Shown here one piece after another: positions 21,571-33,378 of a DNA stretch of 64,000 nucleotides. The DNA comes from Collybiopsis luxurians FD-317 M1 (lineage: Eukaryota; Basidiomycota; Agaricomycetes; Agaricales; Omphalotaceae), in the NCBI GenBank assembly GCA_000827265.1, contig KN834753.1, positions 402,686-466,685 of the forward strand. The letters are read 5' to 3'. A program made the translations under genes and the position numbers. The notes beneath the pieces were generated by a model. That model was not told the DNA's origin and did not search any database. It saw only the letters and a program-made list of their open reading frames with translations. How positions within the stretch are numbered: the first letter of the stretch is position 1; every line of letters begins with the position of its first letter.

Positions 21571-22581
21571 ATGGTGTCAAGGGATGTCGAACTCCATGGG
21601 ACTCATTCACTTTATTCACAGATACATAATAAACGATCTTTTCTCGCTTTCGTTGGTTTATTGCGCGCGCCGTATTATTTTACTAGTATACACACGTCTA
21701 TCTCTATATCCATAGGCAGCTTACTCGATACCTCATGTACAAGATATCATATAGACACGAATCATATCTTCACCCTCGCACTACGCACATCTCCGATCTT
21801 CCGAAGAGCTGCGCGGGGCTGCATCTGGACATTTTCCCACCCTGCCGCAGCCAGCCGCAGCCTCTACGCAGTCTCGCAGTCCCTACATTTGTCCTACTTG
21901 AACCTTCCTAGAAAAGAATGAGACGGAATAACCTCCTGGTAAAATGGTGAACCGTGTTGTTATATCTCCTTGGTTGTACTGCTTCCATCCTGCTTCGCTT
22001 TCTTTTAGCGCCAGCTGCAGTTGCTGTGCCGTGTCCACGCGCCTAACTCTTTAAGTAACACCCGTCTTCCTCTTCCTCCGTTGTCACACCAGTGATGACA
22101 ATGAATGACCATCGCATTGATTCCGCGAATTTTACTGATTACCAAGACCCTCTCATACCTTCATGGCAGCCGTGGAGCCTAGCATGAAAGGTAGTACGGG
22201 GTAGTAATATATCTACCAGAAGGTTTGAATGTCGCGACGCGTCTTGACGCGTCTATGACGTTGCATTAATAACTGTACTAAGGTTTTAATAACGTCTTCG
22301 TCATCTTAGGTCATCACAGTTCATACATAGGGAGTCCCCTATTACACGAACTTTGAACATACTGCCTATCATATCCTTCGGGATGGAGGACAATGGACGA
22401 GAATACCGAGAAAAAAAAATCTGAAAAATCCCTGAACTCGGCGTCGCTGATGCCCAGGGGGTTGCTAAAGATAACACAATTATGTAAAGTGGTGAATCCA
22501 TCGAAGTCGAAGATGTAAGCATTTTCATGTTACCGAGTTCCTTCTCTGTCTTCTCTGTATAAAGTAGAATTCAAAGTTCTT
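21571..22581. other. Intergenic, no gene seen
   Basis: The 3' flank of the GH16 gene has no coding evidence. Confidence 0.5.
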
Positions 22582-23444
22582 CTATTCAGCCTTATCTACT
22601 TTTTTTAGCACGAGACCATACAGCCCGTGCGCTGTATCTCTTTTCCTACTCTGCTCTGCTGACGTTTTTTCAATATTGGTTCTGCTGTCTATCTCATGAC
22701 CTCCCTGGGAGATTTCAAACTTCAACCGACAATAGAGCCTATCGATTCTATCCGTTATGCCAGTCAGAGCATCTGTCAGCATTTCCAGTTTGTCCTTCTG
22801 ATGTGGACTCAGATGTACATATTGTATCGCTTTGACGTTTGTTTTTCCCAATCCAAAGGGTAACGGAAACGGACAAATGAGATGGCGCATATTCCGGGTA
22901 AATTCGAAAGCATGGAGCTGATAATGAAGGCGGAACGACAAGAGTTGCGAATGGCATACACATGAACAAACATAATTCAACGCAACCAATAACACTGTGA
23001 TGCATGGGCAAAGGCCATAGACGATTTCAGTGTCAATGTTGTTAAAGGTGTACTTTTTTGAAGAGATGGGCGAAGAAACAGTGAGCTGGAAGATCAGGAC
23101 GGCAGTGGTGACAATTGTTTGCATGAGATAGGTGATTCCTTTGATTTATCCAAGTCAGGACCGTTGCATGTCCCTGTATGAAGGGAAAGTTTGAGCGATA
23201 GTGTATTCAGTGGCCTTTGACAGCATACACAGTGAAGAACCAGGGTGTACAGAACATTGGGAAAAGGAATTGAAAGAGCAAAAATAGCGCCAATGTTAGT
23301 TGACTTAGGGATAGAATTGTGTAGAGCTGAACGTACAGAAGCGACTCTAGTAATCGAAATCACTTCGAAGACTGAATTTCTAAGTTCTGCCAGATTTGCA
23401 ACTGATACTGTAGGCGAGAAGAGTATGTTTGAATGGGACGTCAT
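22582..23444 (-). CDS. Possible membrane protein, unidentified
   Basis: Two overlapping minus-strand open stretches (22582-23124 and 23094-23444) contain hydrophobic runs such as TVLLVALNYVCSCVC and, in another frame, LTLALFLLFQFLFPMF. This would fit a spliced multi-TM protein read right to left. The last 60 residues are charged and helix-like (KLEMLTDALTGITDRIDRL). I recognise no family and could not fix exon borders, so start and internal structure are guesses. It may be a decayed gene. Nothing else occupies this stretch. Confidence 0.25.
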
Positions 23445-26275
23445 TTATGACCTGAAGGTAGCCGCGATTCGTACTCAGGTAGGCCCAATGCCTCGGGACG
23501 GTATATTGCTCGTTTGGACTCATTCTGGAGGCTGGCGTAAGGGCTTTTCCTTTCTTATACTAGAGGAGCCTCACACCTAAGGCTTAAGCGCTTATGTTCA
23601 GTAATTGTCGCTTCTCAGGCGAAGAATATCTCCCGGTATCCCCTGACCGTTCAATGAGGAAGGAGACGCCAGGTACAGCGCCGCCAAGACCGTCACAGAA
23701 CTGGTTAGTCCCGTCGCTACCGTAACCCGAGATATAGACCGCAAACAGCTGGGTATAGCGGCTGGATCTTTTGAACGATTACTTTGCGTTTATCCGGCCG
23801 ATTTCCCAGAGGCTGATGAAGTGGTTCTGCACGAAAATGAACAGCATAACAACAGAACAAAAAATTTCAAGTATGTAGATGACGCTGTCCGGAGGACTGG
23901 AATAGCAGATCTTTGCTGTTAAATTGAACAGCTAATTACAGCCAAATCGCTCACCACCAGAACCCCACCAGAACCCAACAATATCATGATCAACAGATAC
24001 TACGCTTCATTATTTGACACTCCCGGTCCTAGATTGTTTACTTGATGCTTCGGGTGTCCATGTCCATGCGTTTCATGAACTAAGCAAATCATATACCGGG
24101 AGCTTCGTGGAATAGTATTGACCGATACTTGCATTGCGAAGATGGCGAGGCCTGGGGCACTAGGAAGCGGAGTATGTCGGAGTTTTTAGCCCACTTGGCG
24201 CTTAAATAATGAAGTACTGCTAAGGAAAGACGAAGGACGACGCTTTCAACCTTTTCTCCAATGACAGCTTAAAAAGCGTTTTCCAGCAAACCTGGCTATA
24301 CAACCATTCAGAGCACTAGATCCGGGTTTCCAACTATAGGCTGTGAAGGTTTTTCAGAATAGGCGCTAGAAAGTTTAAATCGGTCGAAAATTTCTTCAAA
24401 GAGCGAGAATATATGGCCATAAATGGCCATAAATTTACTAACGTAGCCACAGGTAGACCGAGGAAGAAGCTTCTGCTAACTGAAGAATGTACAGCTGCTG
24501 CGATTTAGACCGTCTATACGACGGACAGAATCTTCTTTAATTTCCACTATGTATTACTGTCTTTCGAGTCGACTCAATCTGGGGGGGAAGAAAAAAATTT
24601 TCACAAAACATGAGATTCCAGCCTCGTGTTATAAATCGAGGGAGGCGCTCAGATCCTTTGGAGTCCAACAATTTTTTTCTAGGTGAAGGAATTCGACCAC
24701 GTCGCCCCGACCCGATCCATTACTGCTCCACCAAGAATTTTTTCAAATACTCTCCGATATAGCCTTTGAAAATATTGAATTTCCATCGGCTTTTTAGGAG
24801 CGGGAAAATGCCCCGCTACCTATATTTTCGAGCGTTCAAGAATTGTATCCATTAAGGCGAATCAAAGGGCATGGTCAGTTTACTTATCTGGACAAGATCG
24901 TAAGATGTCGCCTATTTTAAGAAACTTCGATTTGTTACTTTTTTGTGCCCATCTGTTCATTAACATGTAGTATAAATATAGAAAATGGCACGTATACGTT
25001 TCTAAACTTACGCAGACGTGGGATCAATACTGTACACAATTCGGGCTTGTTTACTAAAGCCTAGCAGATATCAGCGAAGTGAGGAATATTAGGTTAAAGT
25101 TCACCCCAAGGTCAGCCTTGTCAGGTCCATGAGGAGTGGCGGAGTGGCGGCGGGGTATGTTCTATAGGCTTCCGAGGACAATGTCCTCTGACGCAGCCGC
25201 GGAGAGTAGAAAGCAAGCATATACAGTGACGTTCAGACTGGGGAGTTCCGACGCGTCGTAGGTTCGACGGAGCGCTGGACACCTATTCAATCAGATAGCT
25301 CGAAGGAGGACTGGAATTGACCGTTCCATTCCGCGCACAGGTATGAGGGTTGAGGTACGCAGTTGAGATCCAAGAGCTTGTCTCAGTTTCTAAGCCATCC
25401 TGAGCACCGACTCGTATGGACTTTACAAGCTTGGAATTGTAGCTGTGCTCATTCGGGAGTACAACTAGTCACCGGTGAGAAAGTAGGAAGGATGTCGATG
25501 AACATCAGCTCGGGATGCAGATGATCAGAGGGAAGATATGGAACCAAACTTGAATGATACCTGTGCTAGGGGCCTGCAAAAATTCGTTAATTAGGTTTCG
25601 CGCGGCGAAAGAAATACATGGGTATATTAGTTTTGGTTTTGCTACGCCTCCTTCATATCTGACCAGGAACAACGTGGTGGATTGTATGGACTTGTTGTAT
25701 CGAAATGATACTATGATAGGTACAGCGAGGCACCAGGAGGGCCGCATGGGGGCATTTAGGAGTTAATGAGGAGACGTCACCTTTGTTCTCAGCGAGGGGT
25801 AGTCTCTTTTTAATGAGAGCAAAACTGTGAACGTGTACTAGGAATATCGTTGATACGTAGAGATTTAAATTTAACCCTCAAAGTACAAAATCACCCAATA
25901 GCACCTGAAGGCAGCTCTTGATGGAAGGTTCTAAATATACAAACTGATTTTGGGGTCGACGGGGTTCAACGTCGAATTTATACCTCTGATTCGATGCAGT
26001 GGGTCAGTGGACCGAGAGAAACGCGGCACGTTTTAGGATAATTCTGGAAAACAGGAATCTGATGGAGATTGATCGAAAACGGGTTGATGCGATGCCGAGT
26101 TTCCGAGATGGCGATGGGTCGTCCTTGCACGTGCCGAGACTGGATCTCGAAACGGACAGCAAATTAGGACCCACACTCTTGATTCTCAACTACCACCATC
26201 CACCGTCTCCCCCTTTCAAGTATATTCCCTCCGTATATCCTTCGAAAGTCCTCTGACGTTCTTTGTTTTAGTCCC
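23445..26275. other. 2.8 kb without a recognisable gene
   Basis: Only short frames without motifs occur. There is no long repeat, LTR or transposase motif that I can see. The last 200 bases are probably 5' UTR and promoter of the F-box gene. Confidence 0.5.
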
Positions 26276-28654
26276 ATGCTCGAACGACTAAAATCGCGGT
26301 CAAACCAAGGAAGTTCTAGTCATGAATGGGGCTGGGACGATCATTATGACTATGAAGGGGGAAAGGTACAAGGTCGAGGAAAAGACACTATATTAAAGCG
26401 CAAACTTTCACTTATCTTCAAACCGTCTCGAAAACAACATCAGCAGATGCAGCTTGGAGGGTGGCAGTTTGATGCCCTGGACGAGACGCGACCTGGAAGG
26501 GTTATGCCTGGGTTGCCGAAGGAGCTATGGATCGAGATTCTTGCAATGGCTAGCGCAGAGGGGTTCAACAACAACAGCGGGAATTCCAAGCGCAATATTA
26601 TCGCCTATTCCATGGTCAGCAAAGCCTGGAACGCCTATTCCCAGCCTGCTTTATATCACACAGTCCATATCCGCAAAAGTTCACAGGCGAAGGCTTTGGC
26701 ATTGACTCTCCTGAGCCAGATTTGCACAGACGAAGGGTCAACACCGGCACTGGGCGGAGGGTCAGGCAGACATATGCGATTTCTCAGCCTTAAGACCGCT
26801 TCCTACGACCGCTGTGACCCATCTGATATCCTCGTTATCCTACGGAACGCTCGACACTTGATCGGTTTTTCAGACTCGGGCGGAATTAGGTTTCCATTGT
26901 TAGATGAATACTCGGACTGGCGGGCGACGCCGGAAAGATTGTTGGAGTTATTGTTGGCGGGTGGGAGACTCGAATGTTTGACGTGTACGTTGTACCCACA
27001 CCTCGCACTTCCGTTACCGGTGTCATCTAAGGGTGATTCCATGACTGGATTAAACCAACTGAGGTCTTTGCACCTGTATCTTCCCTACAACGCCGACTCG
27101 GATTCATACTCGGAGTCACTGGTTTCTCTTCATCTACCTCGTCTTATCAATCTTACTCTCACACTCTCCGATCCTATTCTTTCCAAATCTGCTGGTCAAT
27201 CTACCACGACCCCAGCGAATACCCTCATGGCTCTGCTTAGCGATTGGTCTCTCCCTGCCCTTCGACATGTCACTATCAACACTCCATATACACTCCATCA
27301 TACTTCTGAAAGTGAACTCGGTGATGGCTTTTGGAAGTTCTTCTCCCTTCACGGCAGGCGAATAACTGTCCTGGAATTTGGTCGCCTTGATCGCGCAGGG
27401 CCGAGATCAGGTTTGTATGGCGTACCATATAGCAAGGATGTGTTGGAAATGGAGAAACGATGGATCGAGGCGCAAGTAAAGGATGCGGAGACAGAAATGC
27501 TAAAGCTTGAGGAACCTGATCTTGATCCTCCCTGCACTCCATCGTTCAAATCTCGGGACAGCCCTCCCTCTCTTGCAGCGTTGACCCCTAACCTCCGCAC
27601 GTTTATCTGTTCCGCCTCCCTTTCCTCTTCCTCTGATGACCCTTCTTGGGACTTTGATTTCGCTTGGGGTGGACTGGAATGGGATTGGACTCACCCTGAT
27701 TGGTTAGCACCTCATCCTTTACTCCCAAGTCATCCAAATGTCCGGATGATTGGTATTAGGGATCTTGGGGAGCGAATCAGAGCAGATTGGGACAAGAGTG
27801 TCCAACAGAGGCAGCAGGATCAAGGCGATGATGAAGGTGAGAATGAAGGAGGCGATCCGTTCTTCACCTTGTACCATCAATTATCGTCATTGCTTCTGCC
27901 TTTGACACCAAGGGACCCTTCAGCGCCGTTCTCACTGAAACAGAGGGAGAATATTCCATTCCCATCGCTGAAATACATTCGGGACTTGGACCCGGATAGT
28001 GATCTTCTACGACGTGGCGCACGGCATTTAGGTCAAGTGGATCTAGGGCTCAGCAGGACTGGAAGCGCCACTGGGTCTAGAAGACGCAGTTTAGTGGTCG
28101 AAGGCTTGACGATAGGCGGCTTAGGCAGACGAACTCCATCCCTACGAGCCGAATCCCCTGTTACGACGCCTGAAAGCATCGGAAGAAGATGGCAGCGGCA
28201 TTGGCAACGGCGGCGATCGTCAACGTGGTCCATATCTTCGCCAACGTCTTCACCCACGACCCGTTTCTTTTCCGCTCTCTCTCCATCCTCTATGATATCT
28301 TCAATGCCTTCCTCGCCTATTTCACGTTTTCACCGACGCGACTCTCAAACTTCCTCATACTCAGAGACTTTTGGTGTAACCATCAGTTCTTCCACTACTA
28401 CAACTTCTTCCTCACATCCATTTTCTGCGTCGTCCATGTCCCCGCATCAGCAACCATTGCCCCTGTTCTCCCCTTCGTCTCCAACGGGAACTGCAACAGA
28501 GACGACAAGGCCTTTACACCCTGGTCATTCGTCATTACTGGCATTGTGGTCAAAAGTCTTGTTGAGGACGCGGGGGGGTGAAGTATGGTTAGAGGATTGG
28601 AGAGGATGGAATCTAACGAGGCCAAATTTGGTAAGGTGGGCAAGGGGTGTATGA
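26276..28654 (+). CDS. F-box-like protein, 792 aa, single exon
   Basis: F-box proteins serve as substrate adaptors in SCF ubiquitin ligases; mushrooms carry many such genes. The F-box-like stretch starts LPKELWIEILAMAS at residue 80 and continues through SMVSKAWNAYSQPALYHTVH, a typical basidiomycete form. Residues 140-420 have spaced Leu-rich segments such as LRSLHLYLP, LPRLINLTLTL and LPALRHVTIN, suggesting a degenerate leucine-rich fold. The C-terminal third is Ser/Thr/Pro/Arg-rich, with a short WLEDWRGWNL segment near the end. There is no signal peptide or TM. The frame is unbroken for 2.4 kb, unusual among its intron-rich neighbours. Substrate unknown. Confidence 0.8.
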   Translation: MLERLKSRSNQGSSSHEWGWDDHYDYEGGKVQGRGKDTILKRKLSLIFKPSRKQHQQMQLGGWQFDALDETRPGRVMPGLPKELWIEILAMASAEGFNNNSGNSKRNIIAYSMVSKAWNAYSQPALYHTVHIRKSSQAKALALTLLSQICTDEGSTPALGGGSGRHMRFLSLKTASYDRCDPSDILVILRNARHLIGFSDSGGIRFPLLDEYSDWRATPERLLELLLAGGRLECLTCTLYPHLALPLPVSSKGDSMTGLNQLRSLHLYLPYNADSDSYSESLVSLHLPRLINLTLTLSDPILSKSAGQSTTTPANTLMALLSDWSLPALRHVTINTPYTLHHTSESELGDGFWKFFSLHGRRITVLEFGRLDRAGPRSGLYGVPYSKDVLEMEKRWIEAQVKDAETEMLKLEEPDLDPPCTPSFKSRDSPPSLAALTPNLRTFICSASLSSSSDDPSWDFDFAWGGLEWDWTHPDWLAPHPLLPSHPNVRMIGIRDLGERIRADWDKSVQQRQQDQGDDEGENEGGDPFFTLYHQLSSLLLPLTPRDPSAPFSLKQRENIPFPSLKYIRDLDPDSDLLRRGARHLGQVDLGLSRTGSATGSRRRSLVVEGLTIGGLGRRTPSLRAESPVTTPESIGRRWQRHWQRRRSSTWSISSPTSSPTTRFFSALSPSSMISSMPSSPISRFHRRDSQTSSYSETFGVTISSSTTTTSSSHPFSASSMSPHQQPLPLFSPSSPTGTATETTRPLHPGHSSLLALWSKVLLRTRGGEVWLEDWRGWNLTRPNLVRWARGV

Positions 28655-29560
28655 GAGTGAATACTAGCCTCTCAACAGTTTGATCCCTGATTCGTCATTG
28701 CACCCTTGTCATTCATTTCTGCGTGCTTGCTACATAACAACTTCATTTCTTCATACGCTGTCTTACTACCCCAAATTCATACATACTCCTCATTTCTTGT
28801 TGGCCCTTATTTGATTGACTGACCTGTTACAGACAGTCATCATATTTCTGCGCTTTATTCGTGCGTTTTTCCACTGTTTGGCTGTACCGCTTGGTTTCAT
28901 TTTTCATGCTTATGATCTACATCCTTCGTATCGGCATTATCCCAGTAACATCCTGTCACGTTTCACGGACGATTCATGACCTACATCTCGACATGTCCTC
29001 AAGAATTTCCAGCATAACCCTTGTTCCTTATTCTTATATCATTGTTGTCGCTTGCATTCAACTGTTTATGTTTATATCATTCTTGGCTCTCCCCTACACT
29101 TATGATTTAAATCATGATATACTTACGCATCCCCACTCACGGTTTACACCCCAATCTGTTTGCTTGTTAATTATTATTGAGATTCGTTTCTTCTGCCGAT
29201 GCTTCATATACGTACATATATACCCGGTCTACATCAAATTGGTCATTTTTGCTTGTTGTAAAGATCCTAGTGAAATATTTTTATTGCTCCGCTAACAAAT
29301 TACGTCCGCGAAATGGAGGCCTTTGATAAGATGCAGAGCCAAAGTCGGCATCAACAAGTTACACAGCACATGCCCGAGTCATTTTTAAATCCATTTCCTA
29401 TTTACCGTAAGTACTTCCTGCGTATACAAGTGTAACCAATGTCATGTCTACATGCAGCACAGTGTATCAAAAATGTGAGAGAAATTCACCCCAAGTATAA
29501 AATTCGCGATCGCAGTTGTCCCGGTACTGACGCGTTCACGAAGGGACAATGTCCGAGTCC
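28655..29560. other. Convergent 3' region, no gene seen
   Basis: The space between the F-box gene and the cutinase gene is T-rich with Tyr/Ile/His-rich chance frames (28861-29295 on plus). These have no start context, motif or splice partners, and this is probably 3' UTR. Confidence 0.5.
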
Positions 29561-30495
29561 TCACTGAATACTTTGAACGATAAATTGTGCAGAAGCGGGG
29601 GTATCTGCACCGTATGTCCTAAAGCAAATCATTCACTAAAAATATGCCCAAGGTGGCGAGGTTAAGGCTTACAAATGGGGTGGAAGAACAAGGTCTCCGT
29701 GCTGGAAAGGAATATGCCCGTCAATGTTGGGCTAGATGTTGCGGGCCCCCTACACGAATACACATACCTGGCATATGTTGTCACCGTCATGGCAAGTCAC
29801 CTTCAAATTAGCAACCCCTGTAACGTCTGTTCCGTTATCAGGGTCTCCCTGTAAGTGCCAATTTCAGACGAAATATCAAGTGGTGCGGGGTGATAAACAC
29901 ATACAAAAATGACAGCAGCGTTGATACGAGAGGCGACATCTGAACTAATCAGATTCGCTGAGTTATGAACAAGCTGGCCACCTTGACTGTATCCCGCAGT
30001 CACTATTTTGGCCTGCATATGTAATATTAGGACAATGTTTCGAACAGCCCAGTATAACTAAGCCTTACATTTGGGCAGGAGTTGGCAGCGTTTGTAAGCT
30101 ATTTCGAGAGGCATTAATAGGATTTCTTAGAATCTGAAGAGACCAATACATGCATCGTCCGCCATTGTCTGCGATCCTTGTTTATCGCCTCCTTCCAGGA
30201 AGCCAGGAATATCTGCTGGGTAATCGACACCCTGGAAAGATAAGGTTTGTCCTTTGAGCTGGGACTGCAGGGCGGCCTGGAGAGGAGGCCCGACGATGGT
30301 ACCAATCGGGGCGGGTTCCGTCGTTCCACGAGCGAAAATCACCTAAAGATCAGTATATCAACGTGCTTATATGCAGTGCAAAGATTTGCAACAAACCATG
30401 ACGTCTGCGCACTGTGCTGAGGCACGTCGAATAGCAGCTGGTGCTGATAGAACGGGGACCAGAAGCCCAAGAGTCGCGAAAAGAAGAGCAAACAT
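29561..30495 (-). CDS. Cutinase (CE5), secreted, 197 aa, 7 exons
   Basis: Secreted serine esterase of carbohydrate-esterase family 5, which hydrolyses cutin or related polyesters. Exons (minus): 30397-30495, 30154-30342, 30069-30098, 29905-30012, 29768-29848, 29673-29701, 29561-29618, total 594 nt. A signal peptide covers about residues 1-17 (MFALLFATLGLLVPVLSA). Then come IFARGTTEPAPIG, the nucleophile elbow AGYSQGGQ (Ser115), CHDGDNIC (Asp165) and LPPHLTYG (His178). The 13-residue Asp-His spacing matches known cutinases, and the paired cysteines are present. Length is typical. The intron at 30099-30153 appears to be GC-AG (donor GCATGT), because only that joins MADD to LTNAANSCPN in frame. 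It is divergent from the M28 peptidase gene. Confidence 0.93.
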
Positions 30496-30590
30496 AGCTG
30501 CGCAGCAGAAGGAGAAGTTGAAGAAAGAAAGGAAATAAGAGGAAAAAAAGAAATGGAAGGGAATTTTCGAAAATATGATTTTTTTCGAGT

Positions 30591-30597
30591 TTTTATA
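30591..30597 (-). promoter_or_regulatory. TATA box of the cutinase gene
   Basis: TATAAAA on the minus strand, about 100 bases before the cutinase ATG. Confidence 0.55.
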
Positions 30598-30925
30598 CTC
30601 GAGAGGGGAGGTAGCTAGACGGAAGCTATCGCGGCTTCCCTTCCTGCATGAAAAGCTGTGGAAGTTAGAATGTAAATCTCGTCTGCATTGATATAATCTG
30701 AGAAGCGTTTCCAAGCATATAACGTGCTTATTCACTGGTCGTCGAGGACTATGTACTCAAAAGCAGCCGTGTTCGACGAAGATTATATTGAGTCACTCTC
30801 GAAAGAAATTGGTGACCATCAGGCGCTTCAGCTTCCGTGTCGACGACAGGTAGTAGGCTAGGTCATATCCTTGGTATACTGGAAGCGCACGGAAGTAGGA
30901 ACGCGAAAGAGGATACGAAAGAGGA

Positions 30926-30932
30926 TATATAA
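30926..30932 (+). promoter_or_regulatory. TATA box of the M28 peptidase gene
   Basis: TATATAA lies about 75 bases before the peptidase ATG at 31003. With the minus-strand TATA of the cutinase it bounds a 507-base divergent promoter between two hydrolase genes. Confidence 0.55.
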
Positions 30933-31002
30933 CATTATGGCGGTCGACTTAGTACACGGTTAGTGGCTGTGCAGTTGGTGTAGAGTTTTCTCGTCAACGA
31001 CC

Positions 31003-32799
31003 ATGCAACTCCCTCTGCCATTTCTTCTTGTTACTCCCTTCGACACTTCTCTCTTCGAACAGGACTCTTGTCTGTCTGGCAGCTTCTACGGGAACTACAA
31101 AGATGGAGGCCAGGTGAAAAGCGTTCTAGTGACAGACGATTTTTGTATAGATTCATGGGCAGCTCAAGGAAGGTCGTTATCTGCTTCCTTTGCTCCAGCG
31201 ATGCAAGGCTTTCAACAGCTCGTTTGGGTCGAGGAGGATGCCGTGGATAGCTCTCTTCAATCTATGATGGATGGAAAGTTACAATTCACACAGTTCCTTG
31301 AACGCTTAGCTTCGCCTCTCGAGATACCGTCTGAAAGTCACGTCGATTCCGAGCAAACTTTCATGCTAGATATTCACCGAGACTCTGGCTATGAGCTATT
31401 CTACCGCTCACAGACAGCTGCCCTTCTATCTGTGAGCCCCGGCCTCGCACTACACATAGAGTCTTATCTTCCTCGCTACTGGAAAGCAACTCCTCTCCCA
31501 TCCTCTCCAATGAATTATATCCCCGTCCCACCATCAGCAGTAGAGCTAGTTCAACGCGCGCTTACCAAACTGAAATTTGACCCAACCGTCGCTTCTCTTG
31601 TGGATAAGATTTCAATACCTCAGATGAAGAACGACATTCGGTTCCTTACGGGTGAAGATGGTCAATCAGGAATCATCTCTCGTCATTCATTTGCACAGGG
31701 ATCCAGGACTGCCGCCGCGTGGCTCAAACAACGATTCGAGGAGACCGGAGCATCTTGTCAGCTTAAGACGTTCCTGGAAGGATTCGCACCGAACGTTGTC
31801 TGGTAAGGTTAATTTAGTTTTCTTATAGGCTGTTTTTGACATTCCCGTATTGCAGCCGCTACGAATCCATAGTGAATACGACTGGAACCGTGATCATCAG
31901 TGGACATTATGATAGCCGCGGTTCCTTTGGCTCTGTACGAGCCCCCGGGGGTAACGACGATGGTTCGGGTATGGTTATAGCATTCCTATCCATTTCACGT
32001 ATTTTATCTTCTTTGTTCAGGGACGATTGCCGTCCTTGGTATCGCCCGAACGATTGCACGCGCGGGTGTCAAGTTCCACCAAAACGTAGAGGTTGTTGCT
32101 TTTGCTGGAGAAGAGCAAGGTCTATATGGATCGAGGGCGTATGCTCGTGAGTTTTGTTCTCCATTTCGTACTTATGCAGTCTGTCAACTTAATCCAGGCG
32201 AGCTTCGAAACTCGGGCGCTAATGTCACCCTCATGGTTCAAGCCGACATGATTGCGTATCGCAAACCTGGTGAACCTTTGCAGCTCGGCTTACCGGATTT
32301 GTATGTTTCTTATGTTTTTTTTTTTGTGCTAACCGAACAATCTCTGATGTTTCCGTAGAATAGGGACTCCAGAGGTAGCGCAGCTTGTAATGAACGTATC
32401 GTCTCTATATAGTCCCGAACTAGAGGTTGGCTTTACACCTGTTTGCTGCAGTGATCATCAGGTGTGTGTATTGCATCTTCAAGTTCCATTCGGCGATGAC
32501 ATATGTTGCCCTTAGTCGTTCCATGAACAAGGTTTTGCTGCGACACAAGTGTTTGAGCGTGTAGGGCGTAGTGAGTCTGCGATCTCATTTCCGTGGATTG
32601 ATTGACTGACTGTCTCTGACAGTTGCAGATCCTATGTACCACAATAGTGGAGATTTGAGTGACCGCGAAGGATATGACTTTGACCAGTTGAAGGCGATAG
32701 CAAAGGTTCAGGTAGGTATCATATCTCTTCAGGAAGAATTGATTTTAATACATGTCTCAGTTCGCCACTCTCCTCCATTATGCTGGCTATGAACTGTAG
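31003..32799 (+). CDS. M28-family metallo-aminopeptidase, 475 aa, 8 exons
   Basis: Zn-dependent exo-peptidase of leucine-aminopeptidase type, expected secreted or vacuolar. Exons: 31003-31802, 31856-31968, 32021-32146, 32198-32300, 32359-32461, 32516-32570, 32623-32711, 32761-32799, total 1428 nt. The N-terminus is hydrophobic (MQLPLPFLLVTPF) and may act as a signal peptide; a pro-region of about 200 residues follows. The catalytic part has ISGHYDSRG (His284), GGNDDGSG (300-305), FAGEEQGLYGS (Glu335/336), QADMIAY (Asp363) and MYHNSGD (His440). In many M28 enzymes the second motif starts with Asp where this one has Asn300, so the bridging metal ligand may be altered or supplied by Asp301. C-terminus ends HYAGYEL. 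It shares a promoter region with the cutinase. Confidence 0.9.
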
Positions 32800-33378
32800 A
32801 TGGTTTGTTGATTTATCTTATGGAATAAATATGTCAGGATGTGGTGCTACCCTTTAAGACTATTAACACCTACATTAAGAGATCCTGATGCAGAAAGGTT
32901 CCTCGGGAGGCTATACACTGATTTACATTTCTGTACACTACTCTGTGGTCCTTTGGCTGGAAAGTCTGCATTTTTTCTTTTGAAATACCACCTTCTTTAG
33001 CTGGTATTATGGTGTTAGTTTAGACAGGCATATCCTTGAAGATTGAAGCTGAATTCTCTGAAGCCTGTGGAACTATTTCCCTGAACCCTTACAAAACAGA
33101 TGGTGTTTTATGTACTTCTTTATACCTATTGATATACAATCATAGATTTATACCTTCAATCATTGACTCCCATTTGTATGACTCAAAGGGAGTAACCTAG
33201 CTAGAGTGAAGTACCTATGGAACTACACACTGACTTCATTGACACTAGGTAGCTTTCTTATGTAGTTCAAGGAGCAGCTCAGTACATTCAATCCTTCATA
33301 TACATTTGCCTATGTCTGAATATATCTGTCCTATCTGGTTCAGTCAACTAGTATTGGGAGAAATAGTTTCTGGTATCA
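32800..33378. other. Convergent 3' region, no gene seen
   Basis: AT-rich spacer between the ends of the peptidase and membrane-protein genes. No coding signal. Confidence 0.5.

Noticed and set aside
28861..29295. 144-codon plus-strand frame after the F-box gene
   Set aside because: It starts with GTG, is rich in Tyr/Ile/His as expected for T-rich 3' UTR, and shows no domain.
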